From: Neostapfia colusana
Lineage: Eukaryota > Streptophyta > Magnoliopsida > Poales > Poaceae
Length of the DNA: 64,000 nucleotides
NCBI GenBank assembly: GCA_030760725.1
Contig: JASWHV010000017.1
Coordinates: 6,054,959 to 6,118,958, forward strand
Direction: 5' to 3'
Shown here: in pieces, positions 13,124 to 25,000 of the stretch
Layout: every line of letters begins with the position of its first letter
Position numbering within the stretch: the first letter of the stretch is position 1
Notes under the pieces: generated by a model
Database searches by the model: none
What the model saw: only the letters and a program-made list of their open reading frames with translations
What the model was told of the DNA's origin: nothing
Made by a program: the position numbers and the translations under genes

Positions 13124-13945
13124 ACTCAGCAGATACAGGAGGGGTGGAACTTCTGTATTTGCATCCTCTGCTTTGCGATCGAAGTGACGCTGGCAGCAAA
13201 GACGCACAAGCACAAGAGATCTACTCCTATCACAGGGAATAAGCCGTGTCGCGTTTCGTTCAATCACCATGCCTCCATTGTCTCGTTTTCCAACCAAAAG
13301 GATCACACCACCCAATACCAGCGTCATTTCGTGCCGTCGTCGTTCATGAGCCACACCCATCAACCTAGATACGTGTCGAGGTAGCAGGTGAGTTCGTGAC
13401 TTTCATATCGTATCGGCCGGTGATCAAGTCAAGCGCTGTGGACGGCGTACGTGGCATCCGATCGGTAATCTGTGCACGTCACTACATCCGACGTTTCCAG
13501 GCGATCAATTGTAACATCCCACATATAAAAGTGAAGGGAATTTTAAAATTTACAAACAAAAAAAATTAGAACCCAATCTACCAAAAGTTCAAAGCTTAAA
13601 GGTGAAAATGAACCAAAGGACAAAGTAAAATATAATGAGAATGAAGCAGAACTGAAATTGGGCCAGAAGCCCATTTTTCTCCCCAGCCCCTTTTTCTTTC
13701 CCCTACCCCGCTCACAGCCCAGCCCACCTTTCTTTGTCTTTTCCTTTTTCCCACTGACCGGCGGGGCCCGCCCGTCAGGCGGCTTCTTCCCGTTGCCTTT
13801 CTTCTCCCTTTCCCCCGCGGTCCCCGCTCTCTCCTCCTCTTTTCTCCTCCGGTCGCCGACCAAGCGCCAGAGAGCCCAACCGAAAGGGGCTCCTGTCCCC
13901 CCCGCGATACCTCCTTCCCCCTCGGATCCTCCGCCCCTACCGCGC

Positions 13946-13952
13946 TATAAAA
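13946..13952 (+). promoter_or_regulatory. TATA box of the 5' LTR promoter
   Basis: TATAAAA lies in GC-rich, pyrimidine-rich sequence about 430 bp into the LTR. A start site 25-30 bp downstream is expected, near 13975. The same box occurs in the 3' LTR at about 22521. Confidence 0.7.
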
Positions 13953-14297
13953 GCCCTCTCCGAACCCTAACGCGCCCCTGCTCCTTCTCCCCACCGCGGA
14001 CGGAGCCGAGCGGGCTCTCCGGTCTACCCGCGGTGAGCCGCTGCACCCCGGCTCTTCCCTTTTTTTTCTCCAACCATCGACGAGCTAATCGGGTCATCCG
14101 TCCTCGTAGAGCACCGGCGACCCCTCCTCGGACCCCTCCGCCACCCGACCGGCGTCGAGCTACCCCTTCACCCCCCCCCCCCTCCGGTGAGTTCCCCCGT
14201 CTACCCTTTGATCTCTGTGCTTCCTCTGGGTTCCTCTCCAAGCCGGCCCCGCCGACGACCCCGTTCGACTGTAGGACACCTCACGAACAGGGGAAAC

Positions 14298-16893
14298 ATG
14301 GAGGAAGTCCCCCCCCCAACGCCGGCTCCGTCGAACGCCGAAGTGCTGCGAACGGACCCCGCCCCGCACACCGCCGCCGAAGGCACCCGAGCCCCGAAAA
14401 CCCCCTCCAGTGAGACCCCCTATCCCTCCTCTTTCATTCTATGCCGACGCTAGGAGATAGGAAGCAGAATAGGTGTGCACCGGCGAGCCCCGAACGCCCT
14501 CCCCGTGATGCGCCGCCGCGGGAACGACCGCCGGCGACCGTTTCCGGCCGGGGGAAAACCCCCGCCGTCCGATCGGGAGCCAATGGCCCCGATTAGACCG
14601 GGGCGTACCGGTTCGGGATTTTAAATCCCGACCGTCCGTGCGCGATCCGGCGGCCCCGGTTGAATCTCCCTTTTTCCCGCGGGTCGTTTAGCACTTAGGA
14701 CCCCGGGGATCTCGACAAAGAGCGAGCTAGCCCCCGCCTATTTGCCAGCTACCCCCGGAGCTCTCGGAAAATTAGGGAAAGTCGCTGTATTTTGCATTTA
14801 GAGCCCCTGCACCCCCTGGAATTGTTACATTTGCCCCTGCCTGTTAGGAAGACTTTACAAATGACCCCTGGGACCCCCTGTTATATTAAAATTGGCCCTG
14901 GAAAAATCCTGAAAGCCCCTTGGCTGTTTTGATTGGTGCTTAGACCCATGAAAGGTGCTGTTTTCACACTTTGATCCCTAAGCAGTTCTGAAAATTCTCA
15001 GAAACACCCCTAAACCATGCTGAAATTGTACCAAACACTATGTAAATCATAACCTAACATTTTAAGCCTCCAAAGAATGTTGAACCATTGCATACAAGAA
15101 CATTAGTTAGCCATGAAAAGTACCCAAGATGCCCTGTTAGAGCTGGACATGAAAATAACCCCTGTAGGTGCTAGGAAGTCAAGAAGAAGCCCTAAGCTAC
15201 TTGCTGATTTTGTTTATAGTCCCCTGCAGCCCCCTTGCTAGCATGTTGACCCCTGTAGTTTCTGAACATAACAGCCAGCCCCTTTTGCCCTACTGCCCTT
15301 TAGCACAAAAACCCCTGCGTGGGCTGAAAATTTACCTTTTGGTAGGGTTATAGTGCTGAAAATTAATTAAACACCCTAGAACATATAATAGGGATATTAT
15401 AACTTAAATACCCTGCTGAAATTTCCTTAGGGAACCCCCTGCACAGATCTGGAAACCTATTTTACCCCATGTACCTTTGCTGAAAATCCACAAAGATACC
15501 CTCCCACTTGCTAAAAGATCCCACCTAGGGCCCAAATAAACCCCAAACATTTACAAGCCACCCTCCCCTGAATATATACATATGATGGTGTGGGAATTAC
15601 GTTTTACCTTAGTACCTTGATGATTGACATGTCAGTATGCTATGTAGCTTCGCTTACTCACTCTCTGTTACATTATGTTCCCCTGCTATGTCATGGACAA
15701 AATTAGCCCCCGAGCCGACGCTGGACCTGCAAGCCCAAGACTTCGACGACCCCGAGCCGCAGCACTTCTCGAGAGGCAAGTGCCCTTGACCATATTTCTC
15801 CATTTTTAGGATTTTAGTTAGAATTGCATGCTTAGGTCTTAAATTGAATCCCATGTGTTGGTTGTTTACTAGTATTTCCAATATTTGCCTTGTAGCCGAG
15901 ATGGGTAGTATAGGGTTTACCTTTATGTCATTATTGTCATGCTTAGCCCTGCTTAGTAGATGGGATGGGAGTAAATTTACATTAATGTTATATTATCATG
16001 ATCACTGAGATGTGGTGTGGAGATATATATATATGGTATATATGTGGTGATGCATGTGGTGTATGAGGTGGGTAGTGTAGGGATCTAGCAGGCTGGTGGG
16101 GTACGGTGGGTGCTCAGTGCACGAGACTCGGGTTTGTGGTTAGTTAGCCTGCGTAGATCCTAAGGACCGGTTCGTGAGACCCGTCAACTGGCTTATACAG
16201 TGCCACCACAAGAACTGTTATGGGGCAGTGTGGCCAATTAAGTTGTTCCTATCTTTCCTTGTGTACACCAGAGAGATGTGTAAGTGGCGCAAGAGGGGGC
16301 TTCTGCGGCAGAGGTTTCAGAGTGCCGCAGCGGTGAATCCTTAGCGGGTGTGCACGGGTTGGGTAGTGCAATGTAAAGGCCTTGTCGTGTACTCCTGGCC
16401 CCACACCATAGGGAGTGTGAGAGGGCGGAAAGGAGTTTCTTGAGTCGCCGACGAGTGATGAAAACACGACTTGTGGGTAAAGGGTACAAACTCTGCAGAG
16501 TCAAAACTGTCTAGACAGCCGTGCTCACGGTCAAGAGCGGGCTGGTAACTCTCTCATGATTAGCGTGGGTTGGTTTGGTGTGGATTGGGATGGTGGTTGG
16601 GAATGAGATATTACAGTGATAGTGGAGATCACTTGGAGATATGGTTGGGTTGGGCGGGGATTGTCACTAAACAAATAGGATGCTTAATAAAGTTAAGGAA
16701 TAGGTGGCGTAGTGCAAGAGCCGTGTCTAGCCTTCCTTGATTTGAGCCTCATCATGCATAAATTTTCCCACACTTGCTGAGTACATTATTGTACTCAGGC
16801 GTTTGCCTCTTCTCTTTTCCGTGCTGCTCAGGACCCGAGGAGGCTGCTGAGGACGATGTGGACGACGGCTTCGACCCCGATGCGCAGATCTAG
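14298..16893 (+). CDS. Putative three-exon, 80-codon frame inside the 5' LTR
   Basis: Candidate coding segments are 14298-14409, 15707-15775 and 16832-16893. Segment 1 starts at the ATG of MEEVPPPTPAPSN and ends at a GTGAGA donor. Segment 2 follows a TTAG acceptor and ends at AG|GCAAGT, the consensus form of a GC-AG donor. Segment 3 follows CTGCTCAG and ends at TAG. The lengths 112+69+62 give exactly 81 codons with no internal stop. The product would be proline-rich at the N terminus and very acidic at the C terminus (EEAAEDDVDDGFDPD). It has no domain I recognise, no signal peptide and no membrane segment. A leader intron is also suggested (donor 14187, acceptor ending 14274) between the TATA box and the ATG. 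The gene model is inferred from frame and splice agreement only; it could instead be leader splicing without translation. Confidence 0.45.
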
Positions 16894-17127
16894 GCTGGCG
16901 TACCGCCGGACGGCGCCTGTGGAGCCCACTTTAGATTTTCCGCTATCATGATGTACTTTTCTTTTGAGCCCTTGAGGCATTTATGTACTCGGTTGATGTA
17001 TTCGCCGCACTTGGCTTAATATTAATAATGATACATTGCTCTTATTCATCTCGTGTGTGAAATGAAATGATTCTGGCACACACGGGAGTACGCTTGGTGA
17101 CTGTTGCAGGTACCGGGCGTGACAGAG

Positions 17128-17140
17128 TGGTATCAGAGCC
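17128..17140 (+). other. Primer binding site (initiator methionine tRNA)
   Basis: TGGTATCAGAGCC starts three bases after the end of the 5' LTR. It is complementary to the 3' end of plant initiator Met-tRNA, the usual primer for plant Ty3/gypsy elements. Confidence 0.9.
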
Positions 17141-17576
17141 AAGGTTGTCCCTAGGACGCGAGCCTAGATAGAAACGGATACGAAATAGATTTAATTTTAA
17201 CTTAAAAACTAATTGCAACTATAAACCTGCGTGAAGTTTGCGTGAGTTTCTATGTTTCACACGACTTACCCCTTTTCCCCCCAAGCTCGTCTCGTTCAAC
17301 CCATCTGTCTTCCTCACTCGTATCTCATTCAAACCTAGTAGGGTCCGTTACCACGGACAATCCGAAATTATCTAGGATAGGAGATACCAAGCCAGGGTGA
17401 AGAAGCGTTAGTTACGTAGAGATAGGACTCGTACGGGTAATGGGTTGATCCATTGCATACTTGTTTGATGAGTGCTGCATGCGTATTTATGGTTCTTTAT
17501 ATATAAATTACGAGCCTGATAATAAATTTCTCTCTAGATTTTCCAGGTTCTAAGATTTTGTTGCTATCTGTAACAG

Positions 17577-20500
17577 ATGGCAGGTAGGAGACGAGGTCGA
17601 GGACGAGGTCGAGGGCGTGGAATGCCTGAGGCCGATGAGCCCCCGGAGTTCTAGGTTCCAGGCTGGAACGGGCGAGCGGCTCGACGAGGAGCAGACTACA
17701 TGACGGTGCAGGACATGCTGGTCTCTCAAAACCAGCTCCTGCAGGGCCTAGCAGCAATTTTGGCCCACAACCACCAAGCCCCTCCGCCTCCACCACCACC
17801 GGCACCTGGACCACGGTCCAAGCTGAGAGACTTCCAGAGTACTCAGCCCCCGGTCTTCTCGAGCCCGGTGGAGCCGATGGACGCGGATGATTGGCTGAAG
17901 ACGATCGACAGCAAGCTACGGTTGATCCAGTGCGTGGGAGGAGAGCGTGTCTTGTTAGCTGCTCACCAGCTAGCGGGACCCGCGGCAGACTGGTGGACAG
18001 CTTACACCGCTGCTCACGCCGACCCTGAGGCTATCACTTGGGAGGAGTTCCAGCACAGCTTCCGTCGCCACTTCGTGCCAGCTGGTGAGATCAAGATGAA
18101 GCGGGAGGAGTTCCTCGGACTGAGACAGGGTGGCTCGACAGTGCGTGAGTACCTCACACGCTTCACGCAGATGTCTCGCTACGCACCGGAGGACGTCAGG
18201 ACTGATGACATGAAGCAGGACTGCTTCATACGAGGTCTTGATGAGGAGCTGAAGTGTGCCCTATCGTCTAGCTACTACGACGACTTTCAGAAGATGGTGG
18301 ACAAGGCCTTTGTAATGGAGCGACAGATGCCAGAGCTCGAGGCGCACAGGAAGCGCAGGATGGGATGGCAGGGACAGTCTTCGGGTAGCAGCAGCCGCAC
18401 TCGCTTTGCACCACTCCCAGCTACGCAGACAGGCCGGTACGTGGGACCGAGTCCGCCTCAGAGGTACCCTTCTCCAGCTTACAGGCAGCCGTTTCCACAG
18501 CCTCAGCGCCCGCAGAGCCAGCAGCTACAGCAGCGACCAGCTTTCCCACCTCGCACAGCAGCGCCTACTCAGCAGGGACAGTTCACCTGGGCTCTGGGCC
18601 CGTGCTACGTGTGTGGCGAGATGGGCCACCTTGCCAGCAGATGCCAGAAGAAGAAGCCACCACAGCAGCAGCAGCAGCCGCAGAGTCTCCCGCGTGGTCG
18701 AGTGCACCACGTAGCTGTGGAGGAGGCTCAGTTGGCTCCGGACGTGGTACTTGGTACGTTTACCGTCGACTCGCACCCCGCTACTATTTTATTTGATTCT
18801 GGTGCTACTCACTCTTTTATTGCCAAGGATTTTTAAAGAAATATGATATGAGGGCAATAGCTATGTCCCGTATGCTAGTGGTCACTTCTCCTGGAGGCGA
18901 GATTAAAACAAGTCAGGTGTGCCTAAAAGTGAGCATCAAGATAGTGGGAAGGGAGTTCAAAGCAAATCTTATTATGTTGGAGTCACAAGGCCTAGACGTG
19001 ATCTTGGGGATGGATTGGTTGGCCAAGTACGGAGGTGTGATCTTTTGTGCCACCAGGACCGTCAGGTTGTCACACCCAGACGGTGTTGTGGTGGAATACA
19101 CCTCTCTACCCCTGCCAGCCGAGAAGGTCCACCTTAACCAGCTCGACACTACTAAGGGGATTCGCGTGGTTGGCGAGTTCCCGGACGTCTTTCCAGAGGA
19201 GCTACCAGGTATGCCTCCAGACCGCGATATTGAGTTTGCTATAGAACTAGTGCCTGGCACGGCCCCTATATATAAACGGCCGTATAGGATGGATGCCAAG
19301 CAATTAACGGAGCTCAAGGACCACCTCCGAGAGCTTCTAGATAAGGGCTATATCCGTCCTAGCTCCTCTCCTTGGGGAGCTTCGGTCATATTTGTGCCGA
19401 AGAAGGATGGGACCCAGAGGTTGTGCGTAGACTACCGAGCCCTCAACGCCGTCACAATCAAAAACAAGTATCCTCTGCCTCGCATCGAGGATCTGTTTGA
19501 TCAACTTAGAGGGGCATGTGTGTTCTCAAAGATCGACCTTCGATCGGGCTACCACCAATTGAAGATCCGAGCTTCGGACATTCCGAAGACGGCTTTTGTC
19601 ACCCGATATGGTCTGTATGAGTGCACGGTCATGTCCTTTGGGTTGACCAATGCTCCTGCTTACTTCATGTACCTTATGAACAAGGTGTTTATGGAGTACT
19701 TGGATAAATTTGTTGTGGTCTTCATGGATGATATTCTTGTATTCTCCAAAAATGAAGAGGAGCATGCAAAACACTTGAGCTTGGTGTTGCAAAAACTTCG
19801 GGAACACCAGCTATACGCCAAGCTCAGCAAGTGTGACTTCTGGTTGAGGGAGGTGTCCTTCTTGGGACACGTGATTTCCAAAGGTGGCATATCCGTGGAT
19901 CCTGGCAAAGTGGCGGATGTGATGAAGTGGAAGGTGCCAGAGAACGTGAGCGAGATGAGAAGCTTCTTAGGATTGGCAGGCTACTACCGACGATTCATTG
20001 AAGGATTCTCGAAGATTTCGAAACCACTCACCAAGTTGCTAGAAAAGGGAAAGACATTCAAGTGGACGCCGGAGTGCGAGGCAAGCTTTCAAGAGCTAAA
20101 GCAAAGGTTGACGACGGCGCCCGTGCTAGTGATGCCGGACATGTAGAAGGAGTTCACCGTGTACTGCGATGCCTCCGGGCAGGGACTAGGATGCGTGCTC
20201 ATGCAAGAGGGACGCGTCGTAGCCTATGCCTCTAGGCAGCTTCGTAAGCACGAGCGGAACTACCCGACGCACGACTTGGAGTTGGCCGCCGTGGTTCACG
20301 CTCTAAAACTGTGGAGACACTACCTCATGGGAAAGAGGACGGAGATCTACACAGATCATAAAAGCCTCAAGTACATCTTCACACAGCCGGACCTCAACCT
20401 CAGACAGCGCAGATGGCTAGAGCTCATCAACGACTTCGATGTGGGCATCAACTATCACCCTGGAAAGGCGAACATCGTTGCCGATGCTCTGAGCCGGAAG

Positions 20501-22039
20501 GCACATTGCCACGCTTTGACGCTACAGCCCCAGTTGTGCGAGGAGTTTGCAAAACTCAACCTTAACCTGGTAACAAGCGCAGAGGCAGTGGTAATGGAGG
20601 TGGATTCAACCTTGGAGCGTGACATTCGAGAAGGCCAAAAGAACGATGAGAGGATCCAAGAGATCAAGCAATTGATGGAGGAGGGCAAAGCACCATACTA
20701 CAGGATAGATGAGCAAGGGACGTTGTGGCTTGGCAAGAGGATCTGCGTGCCTGACATTCAAGCCATTCGGCAGACGATCTTGAGAGAAGCACATAACTCA
20801 GAGTACTCCATTCACCCTGGGAGTACCAAAATGTATCAAGATCTCAAAGACCGCTATTGGTGGCACGGCATGAAGCGTGACGTAGCAGAGTACGTGGCCC
20901 TGTGTGACACGTGCCAGCTTGTCAAGGCAGAGCATCAAAGGCCTGCCGGATTGCTTCAGCCCCTCAAGATACCAGAGTGGAAATGGGAGGAAATCAGCAT
21001 GGATTTCATTGTGGGATTGCCCAGGACCCAGTCTGGTTACGACTCCATTTGGGTAGTTGTGGACCGCCTGACCAAGGTGGCTCACTTCATCCCCGTGAAG
21101 GAGAAGTACAAGGGGGCAAAACTGGCTGAGTTGTACTTGTCCCGGATTGTGTGCTACCACGGGGTCCCAAAGAAAATCGTTTCAGATCGTGGCACACAAT
21201 TCACTTCAAGGTTCTGGCAGCAGTTGCAAAAGTCCTTGGGCACACAACTGAACTTTAGCTCAGCATATCACCCCCAGACAGATGGACAAACGGAACGAAC
21301 CAACCAAATTCTGGAGGATATGCTGAGAGCTTGTGCCCTGAAAAACAACCAAGGTTGGGACAAGTACCTACCCTATGCGGAGTTCTCCTACAACAATAGC
21401 TACCAAGCAAGCTTGAAGATGTCACCCTTCGAGGCCCTGTATGGTAGGAAGTGTAGGACTTCCCTGTTCTGGGATGATGTAGGAGAAGGACAAGTCTTTG
21501 GCCCGGACGTGCTCAGGATTGCCGAGGAAAAAGTGCGTGAGATCCGCAAGAACCTAAAAACCGCACAATCGAGGCAGAAAAGTTATGCGGACACACGCCG
21601 GAGAGAGTTGACCTTTGAGGTGGGGGACTACGTGTACCTCAAGGTGTCTCCCATTCGAGGCCTCCGTCGTTTCAAAGTGAAGGGCAAGCTAGCACCCCGG
21701 TATATAGGACCCTTCAGGGTGGTGAGTAGAAGAGGAGAGGTTGCTTACCAACTCGAGTTGCCTCCTCGCCTGTCGGACGTGCACGACGTGTTCCACGTCT
21801 CACAGCTGAAAAAGTGCCTGAGAGCGCCCGAGGAGCAGCTACCCCTGGAAGATATCAACGTGCAAGAAGATCTCTCCTACGATGAATGCCCCGTCAAAAT
21901 TCTCGAAAGGTCAGAAAGAATTACCAGGTACAAGAGGATCCCGATGTGCAAGGTACAATGGAAGCACCACTCCGAGAGAGAAGCTACGTGGGAGCGAGAA
22001 GAAGATATCAAAGCAAGCTATCCGCATCTCTTCAAGTAA
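17577..22039 (+). pseudogene. Degenerate gag-pol polyprotein of the chromovirus
   Basis: The frame begins with an Arg-Gly-rich stretch. A TAG at 17652-17654 interrupts it after 25 codons, and the frame then resumes. Gag continues to a CCHC knuckle (CYVCGEMGHLASRC, about 18603-18644). The protease motif DSGATHSFI is near 18795. Just after it TAA at 18834-18836 and a one-base-type frameshift break the frame, which continues from about 18840 in another phase. Reverse transcriptase carries FMDD at 19721-19732. A TAG at 20144-20146 separates it from RNase H (YCDASGQG, 20162 onward). The integrase has its HHCC finger at about 20810-20930 and a catalytic core starting DFIVGLP near 21003. A chromodomain lies at about 21890-22036 and ends at TAA. 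The product is therefore not translatable as one protein, and the copy would need factors from another element to move. Confidence 0.93.
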
Positions 22040-22069
22040 GTCACTTCAAATCTCGGGTCGAGATTTCTT

Positions 22070-22084
22070 TTGAGGGGGGAGTGT
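22070..22084 (+). other. Polypurine tract before the 3' LTR
   Basis: The purine run TGAGGGGGGAGTG lies directly before the 3' LTR. It is the expected plus-strand primer site for reverse transcription. Confidence 0.8.
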
Positions 22085-25000
22085 TGTAACATCCCACATA
22101 TAAAAGTGAAGGGAATTTTAAAATTTACAAACAAAAAAAATTAGAACCCAATCTACCAAAAGTTCAAAGCTTAAAGGTGAAAATGAACCAAAGGACAAAG
22201 TAAAATATAATGAGAATGAAGCAGAACTGAAATTGGGCCGAAAGCCCATTTTTCTCCCCAGCCCCTTTTTCTTTCCCCTACCCCGCTCACAGCCCAGCCC
22301 ACCTTTCTTTGTCTTTTCCTTTTTCCCACTGACCGGCGGGGCCCGCCCGTCAGGCGGCTTCTTCCCGTTGCCTTTCTTCTCCCTTTCCCCCGCGGTCCCC
22401 GCTCTCTCCTCCTCTTTTCTCCTCCGGTCGCCGACCAAGCGCCAGAGAGCCCAACCGAAAGGGGCTCCTGTCCCCCCCGCAATACCTCCTTCCCCCTCGG
22501 ATCCTCCGCCCCTACCGCGCTATAAAAGCCCTCTCCGAACCCTAACGCGCCCCTGCTCCTTCTCCCCGCCGCGGACGGAGCCGAGCGGGCTCTCCGGTCT
22601 ACCCGCGGTGAGCAGCTGCACCCCGACTCTTCCCTTTTTTTTTCTCCAACCATCGACGAGCTAATCGGGTCATCCGTCCTCGTAGAGCACCGGCGACCCC
22701 TCCTCGGACCCCTCCGCCACCCGACCGGCGTCGAGCTACCCCTTCACCCCCCCTCCGGTGAGTTTCCCCGTCTACCCTTTGATCTCTGTGCTTCCTCTGG
22801 GTTCCTCTCCAAGCCGGCCCCGCCGACGACCCCGTTCAACTGTAGGACACCTCACGAACAGGGGAAACATGGAGGAAGTCCCCCCCCCAACGCCGGCTCC
22901 GTCGAACGCCGAAGTGCTGCGAACGGACCCCGCCCCGCACACCGCCGCCGAAGGCACCCGAGCCCCGAAAACCCCCTCCGGTGAGACCCCCTATCCCTCC
23001 TCTTTCATTCTATGCCGACGCTAGGAGATAGGAAGCAGAATAGGTGTGCACCGGCGAGCCCCGAACGCCCTCCCCGTGATGCGCCGCCGCGGGAACGACC
23101 GCCGGCGACCATTTCCGGCCGGGGGAAAACCCCCGCCGTCCGATCGGGAGCCAACGGCCCCGATTAGACCGGGGCGTACCGGTTCGGGATTTTAAATCCC
23201 GACCGTCCGTGCGCGATCCGGCGGCCCCGGTTGAATCTCCCTTTTTCCCGCGGGCCGTTTAGCACTTAGGACCCCGGGGATCTCGACAAAGAGCGAGCTA
23301 GCCCCCGCCTATTTGCCAGCTACCCCAGGAGCTCTCGGAAAATTAGGGAAAGTCGCTGTATTTTGCATTTAGAGCCCCTGCACCCCCTGGAATTGTTACA
23401 TTTGCCCCTGTCTGTTAGGAAGACTTTACAAATGACCCCTGGGACCCCCTGTTATATTAAAATTGGCCCTGGAAAAATCCTGAAAGCCCCTTGGCTGTTT
23501 TGATTGGTGCTTAGACCCATGAAAGGTGCTGTTTTCACACTTTGATCCCTAAGCAGTTCTGAAAATTCTCAGAAACACCCCTAAACCATGCTGAAATTGT
23601 ACCAAACACTATGTAAATCATAACCTAACATTTTAAGCCTCCAAAGAATGTTGAACCATTGCATACAAGAACATTAGTTAGCCATGAAAAGTACCCAAGA
23701 TGCCCTGTTAGAGCTGGACATGAAAATAACCCCTGTAGGTACTAGGAAGTCAAGAAGAAGCCCTAAGCTACTTGCTGATTTTGTTTATAGTCCCCTGCAG
23801 CCCCCTTGCTAGCATGTTGACCCCTGTAGTTTCTGAACATAACAGCCAGCCCCTTTTGCCCTACTGCCCTTTAGCACAAAAACCCCTGCGTGGGCTGAAA
23901 ACTTACCTTTTGGTAGGGTTATAGTGCTGAAAATTAATTAAACACCCTAGAACATATAATAGGGATATTATAACTTAAATACCCTGCTGAAATTTCCTTA
24001 GGGAACCCCCTGCACAGATCTGGAAACCTATTTTACCCCATGTACCTTTGCTGAAAATCCACAAAGATACCCTCCCACTTGCTAAAAGATCCCACCTAGG
24101 GCCCAAATAAACCCCAAACATTTACAAGCCACCCTCCCCTGAATATATACATATGATGGTGTGGGAATTACGTTTTACCTTAGTACCTTGATGATTGACA
24201 TGTCAGTATGCTATGTAGCTTCGCTTACTCACTCTCTGTTACATTCTGTTCCCCTGCTATGTCATGGACAAAATTAGCCCCCGAGCCGACGCTGGACCTG
24301 CAAGCCCAAGACTTCGACGACCCCGAGCCGCAGCACTTCTCGAGAGGCAAGTGCCCTTGACCATATTTCTCCATTTTTAGGATTTTAGTTAGAATTGCAT
24401 GCTTAGGTCTTAAATTGAATCCCATGTGTTGGTTGTTTACTAGTATTTCCAATATTTGCCTTGTAGCCGAGATGGGTAGTATAGGGTTTACCTTTATGTC
24501 ATTATTGTCATGCTTAGCCCTGCTTAGTAGATGGGATGGGAGTAAATTTACATTAATGTTATATTATCATGATCATTGAGATGTGGTGTGGAGATATATA
24601 TATATGGTATATATGTGGTGATGCATGTGGTGTATGAGGTGGGTAGTGTAGGGATCTAGCAGGCTGGTGGGGTACGGTGGGTGCTGAGTGCACGAGACTC
24701 GGGTTTGTGGTTAGTTAGCCTACGTAGATCCTAAGGACCGGTTCGTGAGACCCGTCAACTGGCTTATACAGTTCCACCACAAGAACTGTTATGGGGCAGT
24801 GTGGCCAATTAAGTTGTTCCTATCTTTCCTTGTGTACACCAGAGAGATGTGTAAGTGGCGCAAGAGGGGGCTTCTGCGGCAGAGGTTTCAGAGTGCCGCA
24901 GCGGTGAATCCTTAGCGGGTGTGCACGGGTTGGGTAGTGCAATGTAAAGGCCTTGTCGTGTACTCCTGGCCCCACACCATAGGGAGTGTGAGATGGCGGA

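Larger units (their letters stand above)
13510..17124 (+). repeat. 5' LTR (3615 bp)
   Basis: It begins TGTAACATCCC and ends CGTGACA. It contains a TATA box near its start and AATAAT polyadenylation-like signals near its end (about 17020-17030). If those are used, U3 and U5 are short and the R region is about 3 kb. It is 4 bp longer than the 3' LTR because of a longer C run (near 14170) and a shorter T run (near 14065). It contains a three-exon reading frame, listed separately. Confidence 0.95.

Noticed and set aside
13543..14386. Long minus-strand frames in the LTR (and at 22118-22957)
   Set aside because: Gly/Arg/Lys-rich mirrors of the pyrimidine-rich leader; no start context or homology.
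13658..14413. 251-codon Pro/Ser/Arg-rich open frame in the 5' LTR
   Set aside because: Low-complexity, GC-driven frame; it is interrupted at the equivalent site in the 3' LTR by the C-run length change and uses a different phase from the three-exon frame.
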